From NCBI GenBank assembly GCA_024707265.1, contig JANQAB010000001.1:69501-133500 (forward strand): a DNA stretch of 64,000 nucleotides, given 5' to 3'. The stretch comes from Sporocytophaga sp. Its GTDB lineage: Bacteria > Bacteroidota > Bacteroidia > Cytophagales > Cytophagaceae. Below are positions 29,236 through 38,259 of the stretch, piece after piece (position 1 is the stretch's first letter; every line of letters starts with the position of its first letter). The translations under genes were made by a program, and so were the position numbers. The notes below the pieces were generated by a model. It saw nothing but the letters and a program-made list of their open reading frames with translations, had not been told where the DNA came from and searched no databases.

Positions 29236-29552
29236 TTTCTTTTACCACAAACAATTAAGTCTAAAGCATACCATCTTTCAGGGTGCTTTCGATATTGAAA
29301 ATAAAGTTTTATTAAGTCATAAATAAATAAGATGTTAAAAATCAATGCATTTACCGTTTTCATGAGTTAATATTTTATTTCTTTTGAAAGCTTTTTAAAG
29401 ATCAGTTATAAAAAAACTCAAACCTTTTCATTTTCCTTATTGGAATGTGTTACTTTGTGCTATCAAAAGTAAGGATTTATACGGCTGGGTTAAGTTGTAG
29501 AATATTCCAATTGCTTGTAATTTATTCCATTAAGGATTAATTTATTCCTGCT
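29236..29552. other. divergent intergenic region with repeated TATTCC / GGAAT elements
   Basis: 317 bp between divergent genes. It contains ATTGGAAT (29439-29446), ATTCCAAT (29504-29511) and further TTATTCC copies at about 29520-29550 upstream of the XRE regulator. The arrangement could be operator sites for autoregulation. No core promoter assigned with confidence. Confidence 0.35.
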
Positions 29553-29945
29553 ATGTCAACATTAGGTGTAAAAATTAAAAAATTAAGAGAGTTGCGTAAT
29601 TTAACTCAAGGCCATATGGCTGAAAAACTCGGAATAAGCCAGTCTGCTTATAGTAAGATAGAGCTGGACGAAACAAATGTTGGTTATGAGCGATTGGAAC
29701 AGATTGCTAGAGCATTAGACGTTTCTGTTCAGGATGTCCTGGCATTTGATGAAAAAATGTTCTTTAGTGTTATGCACAATCAGAATTCATCAGTGGGATA
29801 TGTAGTTCATAACAATGTTCAATTAGCTGAGAAGGAAAGAGAGCATTATGAAGAAAAAATTAAACTTCTTGAAGATAAGATAAAGTTATTAACTGAGAAA
29901 TGCGAACTGCTGTCTGAAGAAGTTAAGCGTTTGAAAAAAGAATAG
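29553..29945 (+). CDS. XRE-family transcriptional regulator with C-terminal coiled coil
   Basis: 130 aa. Residues 6-62 are a Cro/CI-type helix-turn-helix: IKKLRELRNLTQGHMAEKLG, then ISQSAYSKIELDETNVGYER and LEQIARALDVSVQDVLAF. Residues 92-128 form a heptad-repeat coiled coil (LLEDKIKLLTEKCELLSEE) that would mediate dimerisation. The type is common in Bacteroidota. The upstream region carries GGAAT/ATTCC repeats that may be its binding sites. A strong shared terminator follows. Confidence 0.85.
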   Translation: MSTLGVKIKKLRELRNLTQGHMAEKLGISQSAYSKIELDETNVGYERLEQIARALDVSVQDVLAFDEKMFFSVMHNQNSSVGYVVHNNVQLAEKEREHYEEKIKLLEDKIKLLTEKCELLSEEVKRLKKE

Positions 29946-29951
29946 AATGTC

Positions 29952-29990
29952 TGGTTTCTTAAAATGAGTTGTATTCATTTTAAGAAACCA
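29952..29990. terminator. perfect 16-bp inverted repeat, bidirectional terminator
   Basis: TGGTTTCTTAAAATGA and its exact reverse complement, separated by 7 nt, precisely between the convergent stops at 29945 (plus) and 29993 (minus). The stem is AT-rich, and TTATTT-type tracts follow on both sides. Confidence 0.8.
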
Positions 29991-29992
29991 AA

Positions 29993-30373
29993 TTATTTAT
30001 ATTTTTCCAACCATTTTAAAGCCTCATTTTCATTAGTGAAGAATTCTGTAGGAACTTGCGGCCTATTTATTTTCACAAATACATTTCCTATCATTCTTTC
30101 AAAAGGGGATTGAATTAAAAAAGCACCTGCCTTTACAAATTTTGTTCCTTGTTTTCCAAGGTACTCTCTAGCTTCTTTCTGAATAGATTTAATGTTTCTA
30201 CCATCTGTAAACATAGGCATTAGAGTATTCTCACTTACATCCATTCTTATCTTCGTACAATCAATAGCCACGTCCAAGGTAATCTCAAGTTCCTTCTTAT
30301 ACTTAATACATAATAGCCAATCATCCTGAATCCAGAAACTTGCGTATTGATTCTCGTAAAGGTTTTTTTTCAT
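29993..30373 (-). CDS. STAS/SpoIIAA-like domain protein
   Basis: 126 aa. YASFWIQDDWLLCIKYKKEL, TLMPMFTDGRNIKSIQKEA, REYLGKQGTKFVKAGAFLIQ, then FVKINRPQVPTEFF and ENEALKWLEKYK match a compact STAS/SpoIIAA-like family common in Bacteroidota. The core is a lone beta-alpha sandwich with a 'DxRNikSi' loop where a phosphorylatable Ser/Thr might sit. Function unproven; probably signalling. It ends at the shared terminator with the XRE gene. Confidence 0.65.
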   Translation of the reverse strand: MKKNLYENQYASFWIQDDWLLCIKYKKELEITLDVAIDCTKIRMDVSENTLMPMFTDGRNIKSIQKEAREYLGKQGTKFVKAGAFLIQSPFERMIGNVFVKINRPQVPTEFFTNENEALKWLEKYK

Positions 30374-30479
30374 AGGGGTATTTGATTGATAAATGTACCT
30401 AATAATCCATTTGTAGTCAAATTGAATAGCTAATCTCTTTAAGGGCTTTTTTCATTGTTTCACTAAACATATATAAATC

Positions 30480-32936
30480 ATGGCAAAATCAAAACATGCT
30501 GAAATGATAGACCTCATTCAAGAGATAGCCACTATTGGTAAAAATAGAGGAATGCTCCATCAGTTCACCGAAGACGATTCGTATGACGGTAGACTAATCA
30601 CTATAGGAGGTCAACAGTTGATAAATTTCGGATCATGTAGTTATCTCGGTCTTGAAACAGATAGAAGGGTTAAGGATGGAGCTATAGATGCGATAGAACG
30701 TTATGGATCTCAGCTTGCCTGTTCCAGAGCATTCTTGTCAAATACTCTATATAGTGAGTTTGAAGACATCTTAAAAAGGATGTTCAATGCACCTTTGCTT
30801 CTTGCCCCTACAACGTCAGTAGGACATCAAGCTGTAATGCCTACAGTAGTGGATGATAATGATGCAATCATTCTTGACCAGCAAGCTCACTGGAGTATGC
30901 AGGATGTTGCATATAAATTGCAGGTACGGGGAATAAAAGTCACAAAAGTTAGGCACAGTAGATTAGATGAGCTGAAGCAGAAAATTGAAGAGTTGGCACC
31001 AAAACACAATAAAATTTGGTACTTCATTGATGGGATTTATTCCATGTACGGAGATGCTGCTCCATTGAAAGATTTAATTAAGATGCTTGATTCAATTAAG
31101 CAAATGCATTTGTATGTAGATGATGCACATGGAATAAGCTGGGCTGGAAAAAATGGAACAGGATATACATTAAGCCAAATAGACCTTCACCCCAAAATGA
31201 TCCTGGCTACTTCGTTAGGTAAAGCATTTGCCAACGTCGGAGGGGTATTTTTATTTCCCAATGAAGAATTGTGTTGGAAAGTTAAAAGCTGGGGAGGGGC
31301 TTTGTCGCAATCCGGACCTCAACCACCTTCTGTTCTTGGTGCATGTATTGCAACTGCAAAGATTCACCTTTCAGGGGAAATTTATGAAAGGCAGCAAGCA
31401 TTAGCAGAAAAAATAAAGTACTGCAATCATCTTCTAAGAGAAAAAGACTTGCCGCTTGTTTCAGAATCTCATGCTCCTATATTTTTTGTTGGACTTGGAT
31501 TGCCCAGAGTGGGATATAACCTCGTGGAAAAGCTACAAAAAGACGGGCTTTATGTAAATCTCGCCGTTTTCCCTGTAGTGCCGGAGACCTGTACTGGTAT
31601 TAGGTTTGCCGTTACCTTACATCATTCGAATGAAGATATTGAAAAGCTTGTTGATAGAATTCATTATCATCTTCCTATTGCCTTATCTGAAGAAGGTCGC
31701 AGCATGTCCGATATTTATAAAGCCTTTAAATCACTTAAGCACTTACAAAATACCAATAACCATGCAGCTCATTCCTTGAAAGTTCAATGGAAACGGGATG
31801 AGACAAAGTTTACAATTCAACATGAAACCTCGATTAATAATATTTCAAAAGGAACATGGAACTCTATGTTTCTTGATAAGGGAGCTTTTGACTATGAAGG
31901 GATGAAATTATATGAAGAAGTTTTTGGAAATGAATCTTTGCCAGAAAATAAATGGGGTTTTCACTATTTTCTGGTAAGAAATAATTCTGGTAGGATTGTA
32001 TTAGCGACGTTCTTTACAGAGACTCTATCTAAAAATGATATGCTGGCTTCAGCTTCTATTTCAAAACAAATAGAAACTGAAAGAATTAAAAATCCATATT
32101 ATCAAACATCAAAAACTTTTTTGATGGGAACTTTAATTACTGAAGGATGTCATTTATTTATTGAGAGGACAGACCCTGATTGGAATGATGCTCTGGCATT
32201 TTTACTGGATAATATTTCGGATTATTTTGAAAAAAGTGATAATGATATACTTCTATTAAGAGACTTTGATGAAAATGATATTGAGATCAAAAGCTTTTTA
32301 ATGGACTATGGATTCATAAAGGCTGAGCTTCCTGATACACACGAGATCAAAGATGTTTCATGGGAAAATAAAGACTCATTTCTTCAACTACTATCTGGGA
32401 AAAAAAGGAGAAGTGTAAATCAGGAGATATTGTCGTATGAAAAATTCTTTAAAGTGAACATATCAAGTGGCATAGAAAATGAAAACATAGATTTATGGTA
32501 TGAACTCTACGAAAATGTTAACAGAAAGAATCTTGCTTTGAATGTATTTAAGCTCCCTTCAAAATTATTTACAGCAATATGTTCTGATAAAAATTGGGAA
32601 ATCCTTGAGCTTAGATTAAAGGGAGAGTACTCTAACTCTGGTAAAGATGAAGTCGTTGCTGTTGGCTTTATAAATAAGGGGTCTGAAAACTATTATCCCG
32701 TTATGCTTGGTTTAGATTATTCATATGTCAATGAATTTAACACGTATAAGCAACTACTATTTAATGTAGTGCTTCGGGCAGGTGAACTAAATAAAAAAGC
32801 TGTGCACCTTGGATTAGGGGCCTCTATCGAAAAGAAAAAGATTGGAGCAAAGGCAAAACAGCAAGTTGCTTTTATTAGAATGAAAGATGATTATAATATG
32901 TCACTGATTGGAATAATGTCAGAAAAGCAAGCTTGA
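30480..32936 (+). CDS. PLP-dependent alpha-oxoamine synthase fused to a GNAT-type acyltransferase
   Basis: 818 aa. Residues 40-400 are a fold-type I alpha-oxoamine synthase (KBL/BioF/SPT/CqsA group): INFGSCSYLGLETDRRV, YGSQLACSRAFLSNT, DDAHG (214-218, the PLP-binding Asp and His), and the PLP lysine K248 in TSLGKAFANVGG. The usual second half with a GIRFAV strand is also present. Residues 440-818 add a second domain ending MKDDYNMSLIGIM, with FemAB/GNAT-like features (NSGRIVLATFFTETL, GKKRRSVNQEILSYEKFF, KKAVHLGLGASIEKKKIGAK). Such synthases condense an amino acid with an acyl-CoA. In this group of bacteria they start sphingolipid or sulfonolipid synthesis. The attached acyltransferase could N-acylate the product, but that is inference. 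Monocistronic, with a terminator after the stop. Confidence 0.75.
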   Translation: MAKSKHAEMIDLIQEIATIGKNRGMLHQFTEDDSYDGRLITIGGQQLINFGSCSYLGLETDRRVKDGAIDAIERYGSQLACSRAFLSNTLYSEFEDILKRMFNAPLLLAPTTSVGHQAVMPTVVDDNDAIILDQQAHWSMQDVAYKLQVRGIKVTKVRHSRLDELKQKIEELAPKHNKIWYFIDGIYSMYGDAAPLKDLIKMLDSIKQMHLYVDDAHGISWAGKNGTGYTLSQIDLHPKMILATSLGKAFANVGGVFLFPNEELCWKVKSWGGALSQSGPQPPSVLGACIATAKIHLSGEIYERQQALAEKIKYCNHLLREKDLPLVSESHAPIFFVGLGLPRVGYNLVEKLQKDGLYVNLAVFPVVPETCTGIRFAVTLHHSNEDIEKLVDRIHYHLPIALSEEGRSMSDIYKAFKSLKHLQNTNNHAAHSLKVQWKRDETKFTIQHETSINNISKGTWNSMFLDKGAFDYEGMKLYEEVFGNESLPENKWGFHYFLVRNNSGRIVLATFFTETLSKNDMLASASISKQIETERIKNPYYQTSKTFLMGTLITEGCHLFIERTDPDWNDALAFLLDNISDYFEKSDNDILLLRDFDENDIEIKSFLMDYGFIKAELPDTHEIKDVSWENKDSFLQLLSGKKRRSVNQEILSYEKFFKVNISSGIENENIDLWYELYENVNRKNLALNVFKLPSKLFTAICSDKNWEILELRLKGEYSNSGKDEVVAVGFINKGSENYYPVMLGLDYSYVNEFNTYKQLLFNVVLRAGELNKKAVHLGLGASIEKKKIGAKAKQQVAFIRMKDDYNMSLIGIMSEKQA

Positions 32937-32937
32937 A

Positions 32938-32966
32938 AAATAGGGGTGAGAATTTCACCCCTATTT
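32938..32966. terminator. terminator between convergent genes
   Basis: A 12-bp perfect stem (AAATAGGGGTGA / TCACCCCTATTT, 5-nt loop). On the plus strand it follows the stop at 32936. It overlaps the stop codon of the minus-strand gene at 32961, so it probably serves both. Confidence 0.8.
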
Positions 32967-33614
32967 AAAAATATATAAATAACCGTCTATCGCACCTTCA
33001 TTATTTATCAATTTCTTTATTGTAAGATCTACACTAATAACTGGTCTATTAAACGGGCGTACTAACGTTGTCATTCTGATAAGTTCATTAGCAAACTTGG
33101 TTTCTGAACCAAATTGCTTCTGGGTTTCAAAAATATTTGCAATCTCTAGAAACTTCAAATCATCCATTTCCATATTTAGAAGCTTTGAAGCATTTTTATT
33201 GGAAAACAATATAGTGCCAGATTGACTTGTAATTAAAGCTGAATCAGGAATTGTCTCTAATGCTCCCAATAAGTAATGGTTTTTTATTACGTTAGATTTT
33301 AACTCTTCCCCAATAACATTTATCAATGTTCCTAAAGTTGAAAAAAGATCCTTTGTATATGGAACATCAATTCTTTTGTCAAAATCTCCTGTAGCTATTG
33401 CCATCGCAACATCTTGCAGGTCATCAAATCGTTCTATTAGCGTATCAAATTGAAGTCTCAGGTCCAATATGGTTTCTAAAACAGTCAAAAATTCTAATTT
33501 CTTTTGATTGTCTAATGACGATGCATTAATAAGGTTCTTGTCAATTATATCTGAAACTTCAAATTTTAGATTTAATAGATAAGAATTGAATAGGTCGATA
33601 GGTTTCTTGTCCAT
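32961..33614 (-). CDS. HAMP-PAS signalling protein without an output domain
   Basis: 217 aa, no membrane span. Residues about 60-110 are HAMP-like (LQDVAMAIATGDFDKRIDVP, LFSTLGTLINVIGEEL). Residues about 115-215 are a PAS domain (YLLGALETIPDSALITSQSG, TILFSNKNASKLLNMEMDD, GAIDGYLYIFK). No kinase, cyclase or HTH domain follows; the protein simply stops after PAS. It could be a stand-alone sensor module or regulatory partner for a kinase. Monocistronic. Confidence 0.75.
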   Translation of the reverse strand: MDKKPIDLFNSYLLNLKFEVSDIIDKNLINASSLDNQKKLEFLTVLETILDLRLQFDTLIERFDDLQDVAMAIATGDFDKRIDVPYTKDLFSTLGTLINVIGEELKSNVIKNHYLLGALETIPDSALITSQSGTILFSNKNASKLLNMEMDDLKFLEIANIFETQKQFGSETKFANELIRMTTLVRPFNRPVISVDLTIKKLINNEGAIDGYLYIFK

Positions 33615-33831
33615 AGAAGAAAGATTTTCATTAAAAAATAATTTAATTATGATAGCTGTATAAGGACAATATTACATAATGTTTAATTTAAAAATAAGAA
33701 AAGTATCAAGAAATTTTCCACATACTTACGTAATAATCAGAAAAATACGTTTTTATTTGGAAATACAATATTGTTCTTAATAATGTAATATCATACGTAG
33801 GAATGATATATTGAGGTCATTTAAGTCTGGA

Positions 33832-34150
33832 TTATTTTTTCCAGTCAAATGCATCAAAAGGAAGGGTGATAAAATCAATCTCACTATCCGACACATATAT
33901 TGACGATTTATATTTGTCAGCATCTTTAGCCTCTTTGTAAGATTTATAATTTTTTCTCAGGTAGGAATCGAATAGCATATTCGTCCCAGTTAGTTCTTTT
34001 AAGTAAGCGACCTCTTAAGAAGTACCTACTTCCCGCTTTATATAATTTTAAATAACCTTTGAAGTCTTCGTTTTTCATGGCACTTTCTTTAAGCAAAGTA
34101 AGAACCTCATCATAGTGGGTAGCATTGTAGGGGTCTTTGGATTCTTGCAT
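33832..34150 (-). pseudogene. small hypothetical protein, frameshifted
   Basis: The 68-codon ORF at 33944-34150 (MQESKDPYNATHYDEVLTLL) ends LPEKKL in an A6 run. With one A fewer it continues EKNYKSYKEAKDADKY, then IYVSDSEIDFITLPFD, and stops at 33832, giving 105 aa. The extension has good coding character and the break is in a homopolymer, like several others in this window. No family recognised. Confidence 0.5.
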
Positions 34151-34349
34151 TTGTGGGGGTTATAACCAATGTTAAATTTTCCCCAAAAAACTTCATAAAC
34201 TCCAATATATGTATTATAAAAAAAATCTGCAATTCCGAACCATATATATCGAAATACTCGTATGTTTACAACGTTCATACTTCGGAATCCAGGTCCCTAC
34301 TTTTAACTAATCGGTAATTTTCTAAATAAGCAAATATTCCGGGATTCTG

Positions 34350-34382
34350 AAAAATAAAAAACCCTATTCCGTCTGAATAGGG
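34350..34382 (-). terminator. terminator of the small gene at 34501-34782
   Basis: CCCTATTC / GAATAGGG, 8-bp perfect stem with a 5-nt loop (34362-34382). On the minus strand it is followed by six T and then an AT-rich tract. It lies about 120 bp after the stop of the minus-strand gene. Confidence 0.75.
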
Positions 34383-34500
34383 CAAAAACTACAAGCTCTT
34401 TTTTCAACTATTGTATCTTATTTCACTACAAATATAACTAGTCCAGTTTAAGCTTACAGCATACCCTCGTCTAATATCTTTATCTCGACTCTTAAATTAT

Positions 34501-34782
34501 CTAAAGACTTATAAGAGCTTCTTTTAAAGTCTTTTTTCCTTCATAAGTCATACTATCTATAGAAGCTCTGAAGATTCCTTCCTGCCCAATTGGTTTATGT
34601 GTTCTACATTTGTTTATTATTGCTTGAACTTGTTCCCATTTATGTTCCGGTACATCATTTTCATTCATCATTGAAATTTCAATTACTGCGTACATCAATT
34701 GATCCTCAATTGATCTATGTGATTTGAATTTTTCTAACGCTTTAAATTTAAGCTCATTAAATCTTCTATAAGTATTAATCAT
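34501..34782 (-). CDS. hypothetical protein
   Basis: 93 aa, helical (KFKALEKFKSHRSIEDQLMYA, EHKWEQVQAIINKCRTHKPI). No recognised domain. Independent unit with its own terminator. Between this gene and 35001 I see no other coding signal. Confidence 0.5.
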   Translation of the reverse strand: MINTYRRFNELKFKALEKFKSHRSIEDQLMYAVIEISMMNENDVPEHKWEQVQAIINKCRTHKPIGQEGIFRASIDSMTYEGKKTLKEALISL

Positions 34783-35000
34783 AAATTTTGTGATTAGTAT
34801 CGAAATATTAAGAAAATAGAAATAGAACCTTATTATTGAAAATTAAAAATAGATCTTTCGGCATCCAAATAATGGATTAAAAATTTATATCGCTTTTAAG
34901 CGTTTCTTTGTTTTATATTTCTATACTATCCAAATCCGATTAGAAAGCCTCTAATTCTTTGGCCTTAAGTATTTGGATGAAAATTTTTTAGTCCCAAATG

Positions 35001-35282
35001 TTACCGACTTCCATCCTCCCCCCTGGGACCAAAAATCTCTTCAGTAATTTGGCCATATTTAAGAATTGCCTCTTCTCTAGTTAAAGCTTGAATAACTAAA
35101 AACCAAGATTCTTCACTATCAATATATTCCATCTGGCTGAAAGACCGCAATTCATTAAATAATTCCGAAGGCATACTCCTTTTCAAATAATATCCCCACA
35201 TTATAGGATCGTCGCAATATTTATCTGTAACTTCAGTAATATCCCCTAAAAAGAAGGGTTTAAAACGATCTAAATTTTCCAT
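35001..35282 (-). CDS. hypothetical protein
   Basis: 93 aa, acidic and aromatic (RFKPFFLGDITEVTDKYCDDP, MWGYYLKRSMPSELFNELRS). No recognised family. It lies just downstream of integrase 1 in the same orientation, so it may be cargo of that element. Confidence 0.5.
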   Translation of the reverse strand: MENLDRFKPFFLGDITEVTDKYCDDPIMWGYYLKRSMPSELFNELRSFSQMEYIDSEESWFLVIQALTREEAILKYGQITEEIFGPRGEDGSR

Positions 35283-35402
35283 AGTTAAAAATTATTAATC
35301 CAAACTCTAAAAATAGAAAAGAGACCCGACATAATTTATATCCTTTCTATTGGTTGAGGATTTTCTCTTAATTCAACAAAAATAAAAAAGGAGGTAAAAG
35401 CC

Positions 35403-36863
35403 CTAAATATTAGCTTTCATCAACTTTTGTACTATAAGACTGGCAATAGCTTCATTTAAACTTCCACTATTTAATTTTTCATCTGATTGCTTCAGAATTT
35501 TCAGAACTTGCTCCAAATTATCATTCTCCTTTATTGCATTTGCTTTTTCAGAAGACGTAACGTGCTTATTAAGATCATCCAAAATTGCATCTTCGAAACT
35601 ACCCAAATAGGTTTCTGTAATAATTACATTTGACTGCCCCAAAGCATCTTTTATTTGTTCTGTTGAAGCCCCTGATGTTTTAGCGATATTAGCCCAAGAA
35701 TGCCTTACCACATAACTTGTAATATTTTTATCAATTCCACATTGGGCTCCAATCCTTTTCATTACAGCATTATGATCCTTTAATGCCTGCTTTCTGACCT
35801 TTACCAGTTTTACTGCATCTGTTTCAAGCGCATTTGTTAAAATCGGAAAAACATAATCCTCACTATTCTTCCCATTTAAATAATAGGCCAAAATTTTGAG
35901 ACCTTCTTCAGTCTGTTTCAAGTTAAATTCCTTTGGATTATTTGATCTCCTAGTTTTACTTCTATAATAACTTAAACGGCCATTATTTATCTGATTTACC
36001 TTAAGACTTGCAAGGTCTACAAAGTTCATACCTCTATTATTAAACATAAATAAAAAGTAATTTCTTTGATGCCAGTCAAAAGAACCCTCTTCTAAATAAA
36101 GCTGTCTAATTTTATTAATAGCATTAATATCAACGGCCCTTTTATTTGCCTCTTGAGCCGGAATTTTTATTTCTTCAAATGGCTTATGCGATGATTCAAG
36201 AACAACCGGTTTAGCTTTCCTAGCTTTGTTCATTATAGCACGAACTGCTCTGAGACGAGCACTAAGCGTATTAATCTTTGCCTCTTTCTTAAAAACTTTT
36301 TCCATCCAAAAAGATTTGTAATCTTCTAAAAATTCAGAAGTAATATCAATCATCTGAATATCCTTTCCACCGTTAAACTTTTTAAATGAATTTATTCCAT
36401 CTTCATACCAATTTGCATTAGAAACATCACTCGGATTATTGGTTGCCTTTAAATCATTACAAAGTTTTTGACCGAAGACTCCCAGAAATTCTGATTTTAT
36501 TTTATCCTTTATTTCACTATCAGAAACGACACCTATTTCTTCTCCTTCACCAAATACTTGCTTTAGAATTTTCGCTTTCAGTGTGCCGATATCAAGCTTT
36601 TTAATCAATGACTCATTATTAGTCAAAAAATAGGAAACATCACTTAATCTTTTAAGAATACGATTTGTTTCTCGCTTTGCATTAATATGATTAATTACTT
36701 TTCCAGGTGATTCTTTTGACTCTTTCTCCCATTGATTTTCTCTCAACATCAAATTCAAAGGTAATAATCTAGTTTTTCCTTGATGTGCTAATTGAATAAC
36801 TAATGGAAAAGTGTTAGAGTTATTTTCCCTGCGTTTATCTAAAATAATTTTTGCGTTAGCCAT
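35403..36863 (-). CDS. tyrosine site-specific recombinase (integrase 1)
   Basis: 486 aa. The N-terminus has the Bacteroidota arm-binding pattern (IILDKRRENNSNTFPLVIQL ... LLPLNLMLRENQWEKE). Core-binding residues about 150-235 include NWYEDGINSFKKFNGGK. The catalytic domain shows R277 (FNNRGMNFVDLASLKV), R387-H388 (ITSYVVRHSWANIAKTSG) and the nucleophile Y419 (ITETYLGSFEDA), so it looks intact. It performs strand exchange at the att site. The att core (tRNA-Val 3' half) lies 216 bp upstream and GTGCGTG repeats lie between. It is a close paralog of integrase 2 (60293-61738), with long identical stretches. Confidence 0.92.
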   Translation of the reverse strand: MANAKIILDKRRENNSNTFPLVIQLAHQGKTRLLPLNLMLRENQWEKESKESPGKVINHINAKRETNRILKRLSDVSYFLTNNESLIKKLDIGTLKAKILKQVFGEGEEIGVVSDSEIKDKIKSEFLGVFGQKLCNDLKATNNPSDVSNANWYEDGINSFKKFNGGKDIQMIDITSEFLEDYKSFWMEKVFKKEAKINTLSARLRAVRAIMNKARKAKPVVLESSHKPFEEIKIPAQEANKRAVDINAINKIRQLYLEEGSFDWHQRNYFLFMFNNRGMNFVDLASLKVNQINNGRLSYYRSKTRRSNNPKEFNLKQTEEGLKILAYYLNGKNSEDYVFPILTNALETDAVKLVKVRKQALKDHNAVMKRIGAQCGIDKNITSYVVRHSWANIAKTSGASTEQIKDALGQSNVIITETYLGSFEDAILDDLNKHVTSSEKANAIKENDNLEQVLKILKQSDEKLNSGSLNEAIASLIVQKLMKANI

Positions 36864-36926
36864 AGAATAAAAAATTAAGGTTGATAAAAATTATACCTCA
36901 AATATAAATAAAAAAAATCATTTTTT

Positions 36927-36945
36927 GTGCGTGTAGATGTGCGTG
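36927..36945. promoter_or_regulatory. candidate integrase arm-type binding repeats
   Basis: Two GTGCGTG direct repeats, 12 bp start to start, between the start of integrase 1 and the att core. The same pair (11 bp apart) lies at the matching place beside integrase 2, and one inverted copy lies at 39114-39120 inside the left end of the second element. Binding is inferred, not shown. Confidence 0.55.
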
Positions 36946-37079
36946 TTTTTTTTTGGTCTCTAAAAATTCGAAACAAATCATAACAGATCTACTAAAATAT
37001 AACAATCTTATTTTAAGCTATTTCCAAAACACTAAAACCTTATCTAAAGACATTAAGCCCCATTAAAACCTATAACCAC

Positions 37080-37127
37080 CTGCCTTACAAGCAGGGGGTC
37101 ACTGGTTCGAACCCAGTAGCTCCCACA
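37080..37127 (+). repeat. att core: 3' half of a tRNA-Val(UAC) gene, copy 1
   Basis: 48 bp starting CTGCCTTACAAGCAG: anticodon stem with loop CTTACAA (anticodon TAC), then variable region, T-arm and acceptor AGCTCCC plus ACA. No 5' half (GGGAGCT...TAGCTCAG) precedes it. It is identical to 61941-61988, and each copy lies about 0.2 kb from an integrase start. This is the duplicated tRNA end left by site-specific integration. Confidence 0.8.
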
Positions 37128-37130
37128 GAC

Positions 37131-37164
37131 AAAGGACAACTTCAAAAGAGTTGTCCTTTTTTAT
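37131..37164 (+). terminator. terminator after tRNA-Val 3' half (repeat copy 1)
   Basis: AAAGGACAACT / AGTTGTCCTTT 11-bp stem, 7-nt loop, then TTTTATTTT. The same element recurs after each tRNA-like unit, at 38731-38764, 38886-38918, 61992-62026 and (imperfect) about 62118-62152. Confidence 0.8.
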
Positions 37165-37266
37165 TTTATAGCTTTCAAAAAATTAAGAGGTGAACACATT
37201 ACATCAAAGCTTGGATCAATCGGAATTTCTGGGGAGCGATATAATTTTTTCAAGCATCGATATTTT

Positions 37267-38259
37267 TCAAGCATAGATATTTGCAAGTCTGAATAAAAAG
37301 AAAGTTACATTTCTTACCCCTCTGAAAGCAGATCTGAAAGCTTTTATTTTAGCATTAAAAGATTCTGCAGAAGCATTGGTACTGCGGTTATCAAAGAAGT
37401 TTAATATGGTGGGATAGTGAGCTTCAATCGATCTTTTCACTGTCATGAATGATTTAAATCCTGCTTTCTCTACCTTATCATACCATTGAGCCAGTTTAGT
37501 AAAAGCTACTCTTTTATCTTTTACAGTCTGAAAAATATTGCCTAACTGTATTGATAGATTGTATGCCGTTTCCAGCGATGGATAGAGTCTGAAAAGAATT
37601 TCGCCTCTGTGTATTTGTGATGGAGTCCATTTTGATTTTGCCTTAAATAGCAAGTACCTGCTACGAGCCAACAATTGTTTTAATGAATCTCCATTTTCAT
37701 AAATATCCGGGATAAACTTTTTCCCTAATTCTTTACTGAGCTCAAACTCTTTATTCTCTTGTTCTATCGCTTCCCAGCGAAGCTGAATTCTCATTTCCTG
37801 CACTGCATCAAATGCAAGTTTCTGAACATGGAATCTATCTGTAACAAGAGTAGCTTTAGGAAATGAATATTTGACTATGTTTTCCATTGAAGCTGCCATA
37901 TCCAGAGTTACTTCTTTTACTTTATGCCTTTTGAAATCAGGTATCCTGTTCAGAACTTCACGTACTGTCTGGCTATTGGTACCTTTGATCATTGCTACAA
38001 GACATCCCTTTTGGCCTCTGGCTTCTTTATTAGTGATTACTGTATACAACTCTCCATGAGAAAGAGCTGTTTCATCTATACTTAAATATGGGCCAAGATT
38101 ATCTTCATAAAGGATCCATTGCTCGGCATGTTCTAGTTGATCCCAGCTATGAAAATTGCTAAGATGATCTCTGTATTGTTCTTCCAGAAGTTTGCCATCA
38201 ACTCCAAAATAATCTCCTAAGCTTTTACAGCTTACCGGCCTGGAATCGAGATATAACTT
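37267..38259 (-). CDS. ISL3/ISAon1-type transposase (ORF2)
   Basis: An open frame of 330 codons. Residues include PYLSIDETALSHGELYTVIT (the first catalytic Asp region), KEVTLDMAASMENIVKYSFP (second Asp), VTDRFHVQKLAFDAVQEMR and FDNRSTNASAESFNAKIK (the Glu region), with a typical RGVRNVTFFLFRLANIYA end. No ATG or GTG is available at the expected start; the first in-frame TTG is at 38049, too late. The N-terminal segment YLDSRPVSCKSLGDYF is family-like, so expression may need re-initiation or frameshifting from ORF1. Overlaps ORF1 by 35 bp. Confidence 0.8.
   Translation of the reverse strand, partial: KLYLDSRPVSCKSLGDYFGVDGKLLEEQYRDHLSNFHSWDQLEHAEQWILYEDNLGPYLSIDETALSHGELYTVITNKEARGQKGCLVAMIKGTNSQTVREVLNRIPDFKRHKVKEVTLDMAASMENIVKYSFPKATLVTDRFHVQKLAFDAVQEMRIQLRWEAIEQENKEFELSKELGKKFIPDIYENGDSLKQLLARSRYLLFKAKSKWTPSQIHRGEILFRLYPSLETAYNLSIQLGNIFQTVKDKRVAFTKLAQWYDKVEKAGFKSFMTVKRSIEAHYPTILNFFDNRSTNASAESFNAKIKAFRSAFRGVRNVTFFLFRLANIYA

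Noticed and set aside
34075..34278. 67-codon minus-strand ORF with aromatic-rich peptide
   Set aside because: It overlaps the better-supported small gene at 33832-34150 in another frame and has no recognisable features.
37080..37127. Functional tRNA-Val gene
   Set aside because: Only the anticodon arm to the 3' end is present. The sequence 5' of it does not supply acceptor or D-arm strands.
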